IMG/VR virus record: IMGVR_UViG_3300034284_002720
Coordinates: 1 to 64,000 of that record
DNA: 64,000 nucleotides
Origin: a virus
Direction: 5' to 3' (one strand)
Position 1 is the stretch's first letter, and each line of letters begins with the position of its first letter. The notes below the pieces were generated by a model. The model ran no database searches. It was not told the origin of the DNA and saw only the letters and a list, made by a program, of their open reading frames with translations. The translations under genes were made by a program, and so were the position numbers. Of this stretch, positions 22,969 through 33,500 are shown one piece after another.

Positions 22969-25263
22969 TCAATAAACTCCCAATTTGAACTGGGTGCCGG
23001 AAGGCCTTGTTTTCGCCATGGAGAAAGTGAGATCCGTTCCGTTGAACTTTATCATGGCCTTTACGCTGTAGTCATAACTTAAATAAGCGATTCTGTCATT
23101 ATCAGACGCCGCCAGAAGCGTGTTTGATTTGTCGTCAAAGTTTGACTTGCTGGTGTCTTGGACGGATCTGAAAGACAATGATGATGAGTTTGCCCGACCC
23201 ACTTCCCAAGTCAAAGAAGTGTCATTCCAAGCGCATATCTCGCCCGAGTTGTTGAACATAAATATTCCATTGTACAAGGCGACTAATTGCCCTTCCAACT
23301 TGACAGAACCGATCATGCTGGGGAGTTTGGTTATAGTTCCATAGGGATCCGATACCGTGCCTTTCGTCTTGTAGAAATCGGAAAGTCTGAAGAACTCATT
23401 GACCGAAGAGTTCCTGAGTATGTATCCGACAGAATCCTTCCAGGCAGTTCTGTATACGGCGAAGTAGCCATTGGTAGCCAGCCCATCTTCATCAAAATAG
23501 GAAGGATGTTCTAGTAATTCGTCCGCTCCATTTTCAAAACTTGAGGTCGTTAGTTCTATTGGAGCGGATGCTGATTGTGTAAGTATGTTGTAATCCAACC
23601 TCTGGGCCAGAGTTTGATTTTGACCCGAAATTGTTGTTGGTCCTTGTCCAAAAATAAAATAAGTTCTATCGGGTGAGTTCAATGCGGCCCAGTTCCATGG
23701 TCTGTTCGTTATTGAATTTACGCTTTCATAAGCGTCATCAAAGGCGTTGTATTTTGCGATCTTTATGTTCTTGTCATCTATGACAGAGCCACCAGATGCC
23801 CAAAAAAGCAAGGAGTTGCCTTTGTTTCCCGAACTGGCCGTTCCGGCAAGAGTGAACTCTACATTTCTGCGGAACTCTTTGACCGCCCTTCCAAGCGTGT
23901 CTGAATAATACTGCTCATCGTTATAGGAAAGCGGACTGCTATCCAAAAAGGCATCGCTCCTCTGCACAGAAAGAGTTTGGTTTCCCAAGGTTTTGAATGT
24001 CTCGCTGCCGAGAGAAAACTCGTAGGCCTGAACCGTACCGCTTCCGTTGTTATTTAGAGTTTTGAAATTAAACATCCATAGGTTTTTGGCTTCAATAATA
24101 TCAACAGAATCCTTATATTGTGTTATTCGGTAAGATCCGTATTTTGTATCAACTCTAAGAACTATGTCGTAATACCCACCAAGACTGTACGAGGCCTTTG
24201 CCAAGCTTGAATTGGAATGAGGAAGATCGTCGCCGAGAGACCATGTATATTCCTCTATGGGATCAACAGGAGTCCCGGCATTAAGCAATTCTCCTCCATA
24301 AGAATAGCCAGGATTTTCGGGATTGTTTCCTTCCGGTATCTCTATGTTGATGAATGAGTTTGCTATGGATCTTATCCTCGGATATATGCCGTTGGCCACA
24401 TCCCCTTGGTTGTAGTTCTGAGAGGCACTTGGGATTATTCTAATTACTGCTTCCTCTGGAGCTTCGTTTTTTACATTGATCAAATCGTTGAATTCCACAT
24501 CGCTGTCCCCGTATTTGTTGCTCACAGTCAACTTGACGGTATAAAGCCCGGGAGAATCATATGTCTTGACTAATTCAGCTCCCGAAATATTCACCCCGTC
24601 TATTTCCGTCAGCCTCGATTTGTACTCTTCCATGCTTTCCGAAACAAACTCCAACGTGGATCCGTCACCGAAGTCCCAGTGGTGCGTGAAGGGGCCGTCT
24701 CCCAACCTGACGCTTTCATCCTTGAATTTGGCCTTGAATGGATTTCCTTGAGAGGAAAGTCCAATTTGACTTTCAACGGTAAACCAAGCCTTTGGAGAAA
24801 GCACCAATTCATTTAAAAACTTTATCCTTCCCGATATGCTGTTTTCATTTGGGGAGTATTTTGTTCCCAAAAAACTTTCAACCGAGATCAAGGCGTCCTT
24901 TAAATGATTATGATGGAGATCCAAGACATTCATCGTCACATTGGTGGCCTTTTTCGGCTTGGCAATCTCAAGGCCCAAAAATTCAGGCAGCAGTTCCAAC
25001 TCGTCAAAACTACTCGCAGTTCTTGAATTGTAGTAAAAGCTCAATGCTCGCTTGTCTATATCGCTGCACTGTTCTGTCAAAGTTATTATTCCCGTGGGAG
25101 GGAACTTGTTTATAACCTCTGTGTCTCCCTCAATCAGAATGCTCTTATCGCCAGGATTGTAATCCTCCAGCAGTCTTACCCTCAAAGAGTCGTGAACCAA
25201 AAAAAGGTTATTGTCAGTGTCAAAAGAGTTCGGAAAGTTACTTGTCTTGGGAATATTGGTCAT
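22969..25263 (-). CDS. PKD-domain fibre protein, 764 residues
   Basis: Residues 1-135 are the adaptor shared with its two neighbours (NLFLVHDS and LDLHHNHLKDALISVESFLG). Residues about 157-270 contain a PKD domain (THHWDFGDG, SPGLYTVKLTVSNKYGDSD). Residues 290-395 look like a second PKD-type module (EYTWSLGDDL, GGYYDIVLRVDTKYG). The C-terminal half has repeated strand pairs (NSPDRTYFIFGQGP; NDRIAYLSYDYS) that resemble a beta-propeller. It is likely a tail-tip fibre binding host surface glycans or protein. Confidence 0.8.
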   Translation of the reverse strand: MTNIPKTSNFPNSFDTDNNLFLVHDSLRVRLLEDYNPGDKSILIEGDTEVINKFPPTGIITLTEQCSDIDKRALSFYYNSRTASSFDELELLPEFLGLEIAKPKKATNVTMNVLDLHHNHLKDALISVESFLGTKYSPNENSISGRIKFLNELVLSPKAWFTVESQIGLSSQGNPFKAKFKDESVRLGDGPFTHHWDFGDGSTLEFVSESMEEYKSRLTEIDGVNISGAELVKTYDSPGLYTVKLTVSNKYGDSDVEFNDLINVKNEAPEEAVIRIIPSASQNYNQGDVANGIYPRIRSIANSFINIEIPEGNNPENPGYSYGGELLNAGTPVDPIEEYTWSLGDDLPHSNSSLAKASYSLGGYYDIVLRVDTKYGSYRITQYKDSVDIIEAKNLWMFNFKTLNNNGSGTVQAYEFSLGSETFKTLGNQTLSVQRSDAFLDSSPLSYNDEQYYSDTLGRAVKEFRRNVEFTLAGTASSGNKGNSLLFWASGGSVIDDKNIKIAKYNAFDDAYESVNSITNRPWNWAALNSPDRTYFIFGQGPTTISGQNQTLAQRLDYNILTQSASAPIELTTSSFENGADELLEHPSYFDEDGLATNGYFAVYRTAWKDSVGYILRNSSVNEFFRLSDFYKTKGTVSDPYGTITKLPSMIGSVKLEGQLVALYNGIFMFNNSGEICAWNDTSLTWEVGRANSSSLSFRSVQDTSKSNFDDKSNTLLAASDNDRIAYLSYDYSVKAMIKFNGTDLTFSMAKTRPSGTQFKLGVY

Positions 25264-26264
25264 GTTACCTCCAAGGATTCGCTCAAAAACACCCTTTTTA
25301 ACACATCCCCAGCAAAACCCACCAATAAAGAAGGACGGTACAATCCGGCCTTTAAATAGGTAACTTCTATGAAGTGTTTGTTTGTGTCAGGCTCCACATG
25401 CTTGTCCACTTCTTTGTCATCCAAACTGACCGTGCCATCAAAAACCCAGAATCGTTCAAGAACATCTCCATCAGTTTGATCTACGAACATATAAGTTTTA
25501 GGGCCGGTTCTAACCGCATAAAAGAATGCTTGCTGCTCGTTGTTTGAAACTGTTATGTAGTTGTTTTTCGTGGATATGCCTTGAGCGCCCGAACTGGTTA
25601 TAAGATGCAGCTTTACAGTATATGTTCCTTCGCTTGTGTATGTGTGCGATGGATTTTGCTCTGTGCTTTGGCCACCGTCTCCAAAGTCCCACAAATATCT
25701 TATTATGTCGCCCTCACAGAAACTCTGAAACCTCACCGACTTTCCAGGCTTTATATTCTTTGGAAACGCCCTAAAAACTGCCCGCGGAGCAAAAAACTTT
25801 AACTCCAAGTTTTTAAGCCTTCTGTTCAACGATCCTGCTTCGGGAGATTCCTTCAATCCCATCCTTTTTTCAATATTCAGCAAAGCGTCCTTGACTGCAT
25901 TGTGGGGTTCAGCGGTTACCGCATTCGTAACCCAAGACCCGGAATTCCATTGATTCTGTCTTGATCCTGCAAAGCCCCTAATTAGACCCTTGAAAGTGGT
26001 TTCCGTTTTGGACTCGTAGTAAACCAACTCAGCCTCGCCGGCCTGCCCCGCTGGAGGTCCAACCCTCACCAAGCCTTGGCTCGGAAAGGAAGCTGTACTT
26101 TCAACGATCATCTTTTTGCCGTTGAAAGGCAACCCCGCCATCAGTTTAGATTCGGCATTGTTTCTGACCTCATATAGACTACTTTTGTCATCTATTACAT
26201 CGGGAAAAAGGGACAGATTTCCTGATACATAACCCTTGTCTAAACTTGAAACTCGATCAGCCAT
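25260..26264 (-). CDS. PKD-domain fibre protein, 334 residues
   Basis: It is the shortest of three adjacent relatives. Residues 1-135 are the adaptor (LIRGFAGSRQNQWNSGSWV, AEPHNAVKDALLNIEKRMG), residues about 160-238 one PKD domain (YLWDFGDGGQSTEQNPSHTY). The remaining 95 residues are a beta-rich module. It lacks the long repeat or propeller parts of its neighbours and may be the base or a minor version of the fibre. The stop overlaps the next start (ATGA). Confidence 0.8.
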   Translation of the reverse strand: MADRVSSLDKGYVSGNLSLFPDVIDDKSSLYEVRNNAESKLMAGLPFNGKKMIVESTASFPSQGLVRVGPPAGQAGEAELVYYESKTETTFKGLIRGFAGSRQNQWNSGSWVTNAVTAEPHNAVKDALLNIEKRMGLKESPEAGSLNRRLKNLELKFFAPRAVFRAFPKNIKPGKSVRFQSFCEGDIIRYLWDFGDGGQSTEQNPSHTYTSEGTYTVKLHLITSSGAQGISTKNNYITVSNNEQQAFFYAVRTGPKTYMFVDQTDGDVLERFWVFDGTVSLDDKEVDKHVEPDTNKHFIEVTYLKAGLYRPSLLVGFAGDVLKRVFLSESLEVT

Positions 26265-26919
26265 TTCTGTTTCCCTCTATTCTAGAATGATTCCTTGCCG
26301 CAATTGTCTGGTTTTGTATCTGCTCCAATATTCCTATCATCTCCTTTCTGGTGGACGAACCATCGTCTAGAGCCAGAATGCACTTCACAAGCTCCAGATC
26401 TAGAGGCTTCTGCAAAAGAATTCTAAGTTGAAGTTCTTGGGCAAAGTTCTCGTTCCAGAATTGGGCGTTTGACTCTGGGTCGTCGTACCTCTTGAGTGGC
26501 TCTATCTTCTCCAGCTGCTGATAGGCACTCAAGAAAAAACTCATTTCCTCTTCCGTTTCCTTGAGCTTTTGCTTCATTTCCCGGATTGAATCAAAGAGGG
26601 AGTCCTTTTTTCTAATCAGTTTCCTCTTTTGAATGGACTTGTACTCACTATCTAGTTCGTTTTTTGCTTTCTTTTTGTCCAAAGCGGTCATTTTCAAGTC
26701 TAGAACCCTAGCCTCGTCCTCTGCCTCTTCTATGCCCAAAATCATAGATTTTAAGGAACTTCTTCTTGCATCTATCTCCCTGAGGCACTTTTGAAGCTTC
26801 GCTTGTGTGGTCAACTCCTTACCCAGGACAAAGTGCTTTAATTGATAAAAGGTGTGTCTGGTGCAGACGGGATTGTTTGACACCAAATCGCACGCTTTTT
26901 GATAAATTTCGCTTGACAT
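26257..26919 (-). CDS. Coiled-coil protein, 220 residues
   Basis: Not recognised. The ATG at 26919 follows AAAGGAACTTTGT. Residues about 55-150 form long charged heptad-like helices (DEARVLDLKMTALDKKKAK; IREMKQKLKETEEEMSFFL). It is the first gene of the PKD-fibre operon and overlaps the next gene by 8 bases, so it could be a fibre chaperone or an assembly factor. Confidence 0.7.
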   Translation of the reverse strand: MSSEIYQKACDLVSNNPVCTRHTFYQLKHFVLGKELTTQAKLQKCLREIDARRSSLKSMILGIEEAEDEARVLDLKMTALDKKKAKNELDSEYKSIQKRKLIRKKDSLFDSIREMKQKLKETEEEMSFFLSAYQQLEKIEPLKRYDDPESNAQFWNENFAQELQLRILLQKPLDLELVKCILALDDGSSTRKEMIGILEQIQNQTIAARNHSRIEGNRNG

Positions 26920-26992
26920 ACAAAGTTCCTTTCTATATCTTCTAGTATTAGTAGAGGACTTTCCGGTCAGAATTTACACAAAGGATTCCACC

Positions 26993-27532
26993 TTGAATAG
27001 GCTGAAAAATCAAAGAGTTTACCTCGCTGGCGCCATGGATCGCGTACCGGACAGGGGTGCGGGATGGCGATCCAGCATAACCCCCTTCCTTGAGGAAAAG
27101 GGCGTAATTGTCTTCAATCCCCTCAACAAACCGAGCAATATCGGATTAGAGGATGAGGATTCTACGATCCTCAAAAAGCTCTTGAAGGAGAAGGGCAATT
27201 ACGATGAATTTTCTAATATAATGAAAAATGTGAGGTCAATAGACCTCAGACTCGTCGATATAAGTGACTTTTTGATCGTCAACTTGGATCTCAATACCCA
27301 TCCTTGCGGAACTCTGGAGGAGATATTCTTGGCGAACAGATCTAAGAAGCCGGTTGTCGTCCACATGGAGCAAGGTAAGGAACACACCCCCGACTGGCTT
27401 TTTGGAACGCTACCCCACAGCATGTTTTTTTCAACATGGGAGGAAGTTCAAGAATACCTCTCGCACATTGACAGAGACACTTTTATCAATTGTGAGGGCA
27501 GATGGAGATTTTTTGAAATCAACAAATCTTGA
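26993..27532 (+). CDS. Nucleoside 2-deoxyribosyltransferase-like protein
   Basis: TTG 26993 follows AAAGGATTCCACC. The 179 residues show RVYLAGAMDRVPDRGAGWR at the start, then RSIDLRLVDISDFLIVNLD and THPCGTLEEIFLANRSKKPVV, the pattern of the nucleoside deoxyribosyltransferase family (GTxxEI supplies the catalytic Glu). The family exchanges bases on deoxyribonucleosides and many phages keep distant members. Role here: base salvage or modification. It is the only plus-strand gene in the fibre region. Catalytic residues are plausible but not proven. Confidence 0.75.
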   Translation: MNRLKNQRVYLAGAMDRVPDRGAGWRSSITPFLEEKGVIVFNPLNKPSNIGLEDEDSTILKKLLKEKGNYDEFSNIMKNVRSIDLRLVDISDFLIVNLDLNTHPCGTLEEIFLANRSKKPVVVHMEQGKEHTPDWLFGTLPHSMFFSTWEEVQEYLSHIDRDTFINCEGRWRFFEINKS

Positions 27533-28079
27533 TGCCCAATATAGCCTTGAATCTTGCTCCTTTGTCTGCGGCCTCCATAGCCCAAAATTCCCTTGATATT
27601 TTCAAGGGGTTTTCAGAAAGATTGCCTACCTCTAGAAAAAAGTCTTTATCCAAGAGCACCCCGTTTAGCGTGCATTCGCTGAAAGTGCTAAGTATTCTCA
27701 TGGGAATTCCTTGCCTATCCAAATTCATTACAATAGGGAACAACACATCCTTAGAATCTGACATCCATCTCAAATACTTGTTTTGAATGTTTTTAGGCAC
27801 CCACGCTCCCTCTACAACGATCATGTTCCACCCTTTGTGTGCACGCTTCATGCCGTTGTTGATGAGAGATGTTATGGTCTGACCACCCCTAAAGGTTGGA
27901 CAAACATCGCACATCTCGTCTATTTGTGGTTTTTTTATCGTTTTGTTCACGGAGCATATTATCTTTGCATCACTTCGGTAGTTGTTGAATATTGATCTGA
28001 CAGTTCCCTTGAGCCTTCCTATGTTGGGCTCGGGAGATATTATCACAAAATTTATATCCACAGTCTCTTTAGAAAGCAT
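27519..28079 (-). CDS. Putative GT-A-type glycosyltransferase, 186 residues
   Basis: The start INFVIISPEPNIGRLKGTVR and following segments (DAKIICSVNK; GWNMIVVEGAWV) fit a GT-A nucleotide-sugar transferase fold, with LNGVLLDKDFFLEVGN near the end as in related phage enzymes. The DxD metal motif is not clear, so it may be divergent or inactive. Context in the fibre region suggests sugar modification of virion or host surface. It overlaps the convergent gene by 14 bases. Confidence 0.5.
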   Translation of the reverse strand: MLSKETVDINFVIISPEPNIGRLKGTVRSIFNNYRSDAKIICSVNKTIKKPQIDEMCDVCPTFRGGQTITSLINNGMKRAHKGWNMIVVEGAWVPKNIQNKYLRWMSDSKDVLFPIVMNLDRQGIPMRILSTFSECTLNGVLLDKDFFLEVGNLSENPLKISREFWAMEAADKGARFKAILGIKIC

Positions 28080-28098
28080 CTGTTGTTTTAAACATGAA

Positions 28099-29289
28099 TC
28101 ATTCTATCTGACTTTGAGGGTTCACTGTCAGAGTGAACACTTCACTTATGACACTATATCCTTCCCTCGGGTCGCTGCATATGACCCTGTATTGCCTGAA
28201 TGGCACGGCAACGGATACATTAGTCAAGTTAAGATAGCCATTTATCACGCCTGGTGTAGTTGAAGAAAAGCCGGAAGTGCCTTCGTTTATATTTGCCCAA
28301 TCTATCAAATTAGTTGAGTACTGATACACCACTTGTGGCAAGTTGTATAGTGAATTTGTTAATTCTAGTGTGAAGCTGAAGTTCGCATCTTCTCCGTCAT
28401 AAATGCTTAACGAGGCAGGCTGAACTGTGTAATCCGCTACCACGGAACCAGAAATGGAGGGATTTATAAATGTCTCGTCAAAATCTATCCGTATCACATC
28501 GTCTATTGTCAAGGCCCTATTTAGACTGAATGTGCCTGCTGAATGGTCTTGACTTTCAATATGTGTGGGGATCCAAGGGCCATTCGGATCGCCGTAGTCT
28601 GGAACATCGACCGAGTAGTTCAAGGCACCTTCAGAAGGCTTAGCCAACCTGATGCCATTGACATAAACACGAAGTGATCCTTCCTCGAATGGGGTGTTAA
28701 AAGAAGTTGTCTTGAAATTTTGAAAGCTAGGATTAGAAGGAATGTCGTATGCCGGAACCAAATCGTAGTGATGACGATGGGCTGCGTCTGGTGGAAATAT
28801 TGAATGGGCCTTCAATATGTCCGGAGCCTCAAAATCAAAAAATATTGTCGGAGAGTTTCTTATCTTTAGTATTCCGTTTTCAATGTTAACAAATGAGCCT
28901 ATGGTCGGAAGGGTATCCTCTATCTCAATTTGCAAACTGTTAGCTCCTGAGGACACGCCAAGTAACTTGTTTCTTTCGTCAGAGGTCATTCTGACATACT
29001 CCACCCCGTCTGGTCCCATGCCGTCGGAATGGTGCCCTATGTTATGTAGCGACTCGTCCACCGCCGCCGCCTTCAATGCGCCCGAATCCTCCAGGGAGGT
29101 TCCAAGCCTGTTGCTGAGTGAACCGGCAGAACCACCCGCACCACGCAGTATGTCCGTATTGGTGTCAACTTGAATGTTCACCAATCCGATCCTCGTCAAG
29201 ATGTTCTTCAGAGGAAGATTGTCGTAGAGGTAATGGTAGGGCTGATCGGGCTGGTATGTGACTTCCGGAATACTATTTATCTGCGGCAT
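28099..29289 (-). CDS. Tail fibre or fibre-adaptor protein, 396 residues
   Basis: ATG 29289 follows AAGAGGTAAGGAAAAA. The protein is beta-rich with an N-terminal part containing NLPLKNILTRIGLVNIQVD, a central module with EGSLRVYVNGIRLAKPSEGA as in collar or fibre proteins, and a C-terminal immunoglobulin-like module (YDGEDANFSFTLELTNSLYN). It sits between the baseplate block and the PKD fibres, so attachment of fibres to the baseplate is likely. Confidence 0.7.
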   Translation of the reverse strand: MPQINSIPEVTYQPDQPYHYLYDNLPLKNILTRIGLVNIQVDTNTDILRGAGGSAGSLSNRLGTSLEDSGALKAAAVDESLHNIGHHSDGMGPDGVEYVRMTSDERNKLLGVSSGANSLQIEIEDTLPTIGSFVNIENGILKIRNSPTIFFDFEAPDILKAHSIFPPDAAHRHHYDLVPAYDIPSNPSFQNFKTTSFNTPFEEGSLRVYVNGIRLAKPSEGALNYSVDVPDYGDPNGPWIPTHIESQDHSAGTFSLNRALTIDDVIRIDFDETFINPSISGSVVADYTVQPASLSIYDGEDANFSFTLELTNSLYNLPQVVYQYSTNLIDWANINEGTSGFSSTTPGVINGYLNLTNVSVAVPFRQYRVICSDPREGYSVISEVFTLTVNPQSQIE

Positions 29290-29296
29290 TTTTTCC

Positions 29297-29797
29297 TTAC
29301 CTCTTGAGTTTTCCCAAATTATATAGACCCAGTTCAAGAAAACTCATCCACTCCTCGTCGTCGCCCTCATCTGCCGAATTAATATTCCGCGTCCAATTCA
29401 GCAAGCTCCGCCAGTCATCACCATAATCGCCCAATATTTCGTCGCCCTTCTTCACATCCTTTATGAAGTAGTACACGCACGCCAAATCGTCATTTTTTTT
29501 AATGTACCTTATCTCTACATTTTGATCCTTCTTTTCATTGGCATGATTTACCATCCCTCCATAGCCCATAGGGATGATGTGCTTCTTGAACGAGTCAGAA
29601 TAGTCGGCCGCAAACTTGAATGTGTTTGCATAAGTCGTGCAGACATCGGCCGGCGAACCTCTGTCAACCATTACGCCGATCACTTCAAGATTATCGCCTT
29701 TTTTTATATCCACAGAGGCAAACAAACCTAACCCGGCATTCTGCTGGCTGGATTCGGAAATATAGAACCTATTGTCCTTTTCCTCTATACTAATCAA
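29297..29797 (-). CDS. SET-domain protein-lysine methyltransferase (first of two)
   Basis: TTG 29797 follows AAAGGAGGGATTCA. The 166 residues carry the SET motifs in order: GLGLFASVDIKKGD (22-35), MVNHAN (82-87, the NHxx AdoMet-binding motif) and KKGDEILGDYGDDW (116-129, the catalytic Tyr region). No pre- or post-SET domain is present. It would transfer methyl groups from AdoMet to lysines of a host or phage protein. Its place inside the fibre operon suggests the target may be a virion protein; a second SET gene lies at 58.5 kb. Confidence 0.8.
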   Translation of the reverse strand: MISIEEKDNRFYISESSQQNAGLGLFASVDIKKGDNLEVIGVMVDRGSPADVCTTYANTFKFAADYSDSFKKHIIPMGYGGMVNHANEKKDQNVEIRYIKKNDDLACVYYFIKDVKKGDEILGDYGDDWRSLLNWTRNINSADEGDDEEWMSFLELGLYNLGKLKR

Positions 29798-30038
29798 TGA
29801 ATCCCTCCTTTAAAGCCTTGTTGACTTGTTTCATTGTGGGCCTAAATCCAAGATGCTCCGAAAGGCAATCCAAAAAGTGATTTTTTATGTCGGAATGTAT
29901 GGCCTTCATAGTGTCTTTGCTTAAAGCATGCTGGTTTGCTTGGGCTAGTGCATCGTCATCAAGACCCCAGTCAAAAACATCACCATCTATCTTTATCACA
30001 TTTTGATTCTCAACCCTGCATACTTCAAATTTTTTCAT
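29790..30038 (-). CDS. Hypothetical 82-residue protein
   Basis: Not recognised. ATG 30038 overlaps the preceding stop (ATGA). Mixed fold with KFEVCRVENQNVIKIDGDVF, then helices (AHALSKDTMKAI-type segment and KQVNKALKEGFID). It overlaps the SET gene start by 8 bases and is part of the same operon. Confidence 0.6.
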   Translation of the reverse strand: MKKFEVCRVENQNVIKIDGDVFDWGLDDDALAQANQHALSKDTMKAIHSDIKNHFLDCLSEHLGFRPTMKQVNKALKEGFID

Positions 30039-30508
30039 ATAAAGGAAAGCCGCCAATTGAAAGTTATTTGTGTCTGAGGAGTTTTGGATATTCCTGGGAA
30101 AGTTGCCATGCTGTATAAGTCCCCGTTCTGCATGACCAGCGCCATTTCGTTCAAGTCGTATCCGTTTCCCTCGTCAAAAGCGACCACCGAGGTGAATATC
30201 ACCTGCGTCCCAGTGGCCGCATCTATATTTGCCACCACAGGCTTGTTCACCCTGGCGGCTCCAAAGAGACCGTTCCTGTCGGCCGATACCATCTTAGGCA
30301 CGCCGCCCGTGGTTCCTCCGTCGCCGAATATCATTCTGTTTATGAAGAAATCAAAGTCGTCTCCTATCATGTTTGCAAGCGAAAGTGCCAATGCCTCTCT
30401 TCCCGTCTGCAATATCGTGTTTCGGAATTCTATGATCTCTTTTTCACCACCCCTATGCTCCAGAATTGCCTGGACATCCCCTCTACATTTCATCTTTTCT
30501 TCGTTCAT
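30035..30508 (-). CDS. Putative tail-associated structural protein, 157 residues
   Basis: It starts in an ATGA overlap with the 30505 gene. Segments NTILQTGREALALSLANM, FFINRMIFGDGGTTGGVP and TQITFNWRLSFI give the layout of short phage virion proteins placed after the gpI-like gene. It resembles the 11247 protein in order of elements, though identity is low by eye. Confidence 0.6.
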   Translation of the reverse strand: MNEEKMKCRGDVQAILEHRGGEKEIIEFRNTILQTGREALALSLANMIGDDFDFFINRMIFGDGGTTGGVPKMVSADRNGLFGAARVNKPVVANIDAATGTQVIFTSVVAFDEGNGYDLNEMALVMQNGDLYSMATFPGISKTPQTQITFNWRLSFI

Positions 30509-33500
30509 GTTTCCTCTCTGTATTCTATCTGGAATTCTATGTCCTCTTTTTGTCCAACCATGTCGATCTTCTCCCCAGAGTTGGCCGAGTTAAGCATAGA
30601 CACGGTTCCGGCCAAGGCGTTGTCTTGAACCACCTTGATCGTTCCCTTTCCGGATCTATCTACCATCTCAAACACATTCGCTGGAACCGACGGGATGTGC
30701 CGTTCGGAGACCGAAAGACCAAGCTTTGAAAACTTATAGACCAAGAAGTTTATGTCTTGGCCATCCAAGGTGTAATTTCCCATCGGTCCGTCTAGTGTCA
30801 ATCTGGCTCCATCTATCTCCGAAATAGAATAGTATTTTTGGTCAAATAACACCAAGAAGTTTTCCTTAATATTGTCGGATCTTATGTTGTTGGGATCCTT
30901 ACTTGCACCGTTGGATATCAAAAGTCGCTCCTCTATGTTGGCATCAGCGTTTAATACTATTCCCTCATAGCCGAACTGTCCGACCTTGTTTTCCACCACC
31001 CTTCTGTAAACCTTTATGTTCTGGCCCCCCACAGATCCCTCATCGTACCCCTCAATATAAAATCCATTCTCATCGCCGCCCTTGAATGACTTTATTTTGT
31101 ATCTTCTGGTCTCGTCCGGCCATCCGAGGTAAACATAATCTCCTATGGCCAAAACATTTCTCATTTCTATTTCTGGCCAATTGATTTCCACAAAACCGTA
31201 TTTAGACACAGTTTTTGTTCCCGAATTCAAACTTTTTACCACATCCCCGTCTTTTAAAAGCTGCCATCCTACTATCGGCGACGATGGCGATTCATCCCCC
31301 AGCAGCAACGATCCATCTGGCATGATATTTTGAATCGCATACTCTTTGTCATCATGTCTGAATTTCCAAACAGAAGAAGCTGAAAGCCCCTCATCAATAT
31401 CGTGTTGTGTCGTTATCCCAAGCATCCAAAAGTCTGCGTTTTCATCATTGAAAGTAACCTTGTCCGATTGAGCTATGTCCACATTCAAATCTGCAATCTT
31501 GTTGGATATTCTGTATTCAAATAATGGACCAATCGCCAATTCATTTACGGATCCATAAATTTCGGCCGAGTTTCTGCTAAACCTTGAGATCGTGTAGTTC
31601 GCAACCACATTCCCCAGAACCTCCAGCAGATTTCCACTGTCAAAAGGATCGGATTCTGCAAAACCGGTGTTGATGTTTTTGAACTCAAATCCTTGCGTCT
31701 TATTTTGGAAGCTTGCGTTATTCATTTCGTCTTCTGTGTTTATGCTAGAAGACTGGAGTACGATCCTCTGATTGCAAATGCTCCCGGTCCCGTCGGGAAC
31801 GACCACGGACATGCTGGCAAGCGCCTCCCTCTTGATGTTCTGCATCTCTCTGCGATCCATGTCTCTGTTGAATATGTTCTGGCCCTCTCCCGCGAGAATG
31901 GTGTCCTCTGCCGAATATGTGACTAGAGCCTCTATTCTCTCCTCGTTTGTCTTGATGAATTCATTAACAGATCCTGAAAAATTGAATGAATGGACTACGG
32001 CATGGAGCGGCATGAATTCCTCCACTACCCTTTTTGCCTCTTGCAAGCTGTCGTTTGAAAGCCTCTCCACCTCAAGGTCTAAGTTGTACTTGCTGCTCTG
32101 GCACTGGCCGCAAGGATCTGTAAATTCCTTGTCTATGTCACACGGGTTGAAACTATCACGCTTGGATCCGTTATATTCATCCATGTTGTAAGCATTTTCG
32201 CTGTATGGAAACTCCGTCCTTATTCTCCCCCACACAATAGGATCTGCCAGAGGATGTCTTACGGGAACCACAAGATCAAAAAGATCATCATCCTCTTCTA
32301 TCAAACGCGTGTTCCAGTTTTTCGGAGGATAACTCTGACTCCTTTCGTCCCTGTCGTCCATTAAAGGCAGCTGCCTTATGTACTCATCGACGCTTCGCTC
32401 GCCCGAGGGAATTTCCCTGATTTTGTACATTATCCTTATTGAGTCGCCCAATTGCAACTCGGCACCAACCCAAGCCATTTCATCGCCTGATATATTGACA
32501 TAGGATTCGACCCAGTTCTCCGCAGGAAGTTCTGGGCGTAGTGACTCCCACTCCGATCCCTCGCCCGCTTTCCTTATCCAAATCTCAAAGTCTAAGTCCA
32601 CTGGAAGAAGGGCGTTTTTAGACAGCCTGAAGACTGAATTGCCCTCATATTTAAAGTGCTCTTGAAAGGTATATTTTGAAACCACCTGCCACAGCTTGGT
32701 AATTTTCAAGAACTTCATCCCAGCGTCCGAGAACGCCTCTTTTAGTCCGACTATGCTTCCCTTCTTCTTGAAGTTCGGTATTGCCTTTTTTATCTGCCTT
32801 CTCCACAAGGTAGGATCGTTGGACTTAAGACTCAAATTGAAAAAATTTGAAAGAAGCGGGAGAAGCTGTTCGTGGGTAGCGTTGGAATCAAGAAGGTCTA
32901 TTATTTGATTCGCCATGTTTTCTAGGAATGTGAATCCCGCCGCCACCGCACCGTTTAAACCTTTCATCACCCTAGGGGTCAAGTCCGTGTCTGATATTAC
33001 CGTCTTGAACATTTCCGGCGTATACCGATCCAAAAGCGTCTCGTATTTTTCTGGATTTGTAAAATGCGTCGGTATGCTTGTAGTTACAAGCGTGCTTCCG
33101 TCCAATGAAAAAAACATATGGGCGGAAACAGTGTCTCCAACAAGGTTGGGCATCCAAGACCAGCAAATGAAATAATCGCCCTCTCTGCATCCGCTCGTGT
33201 CCCATTCAAGTTCAAACTTGCCCTCTATTATTTCGTTGCCTTCTTCGTAGGGAGCAAGGATATTGTCACCCTCCGTCTTTGCTCTCAATTCGGTCGGAAC
33301 CAAAGAAGGATTGAGCCAAGCCGGGAACAGCTCTCCGGTCTTAGGATCTTTGTAGCCACCGAAAACCTTTACCGGGGTGGCCTCTTTGTAGAAAAACTGT
33401 GATGTGGACTTGGAACTGTCAAGCTTGGATTTCAAAAATTCAAGCCGCTCCATGGAATTTTCCGTCGGGGCGTCCGCAGGATCTTGAGGAGAGGAAAATC

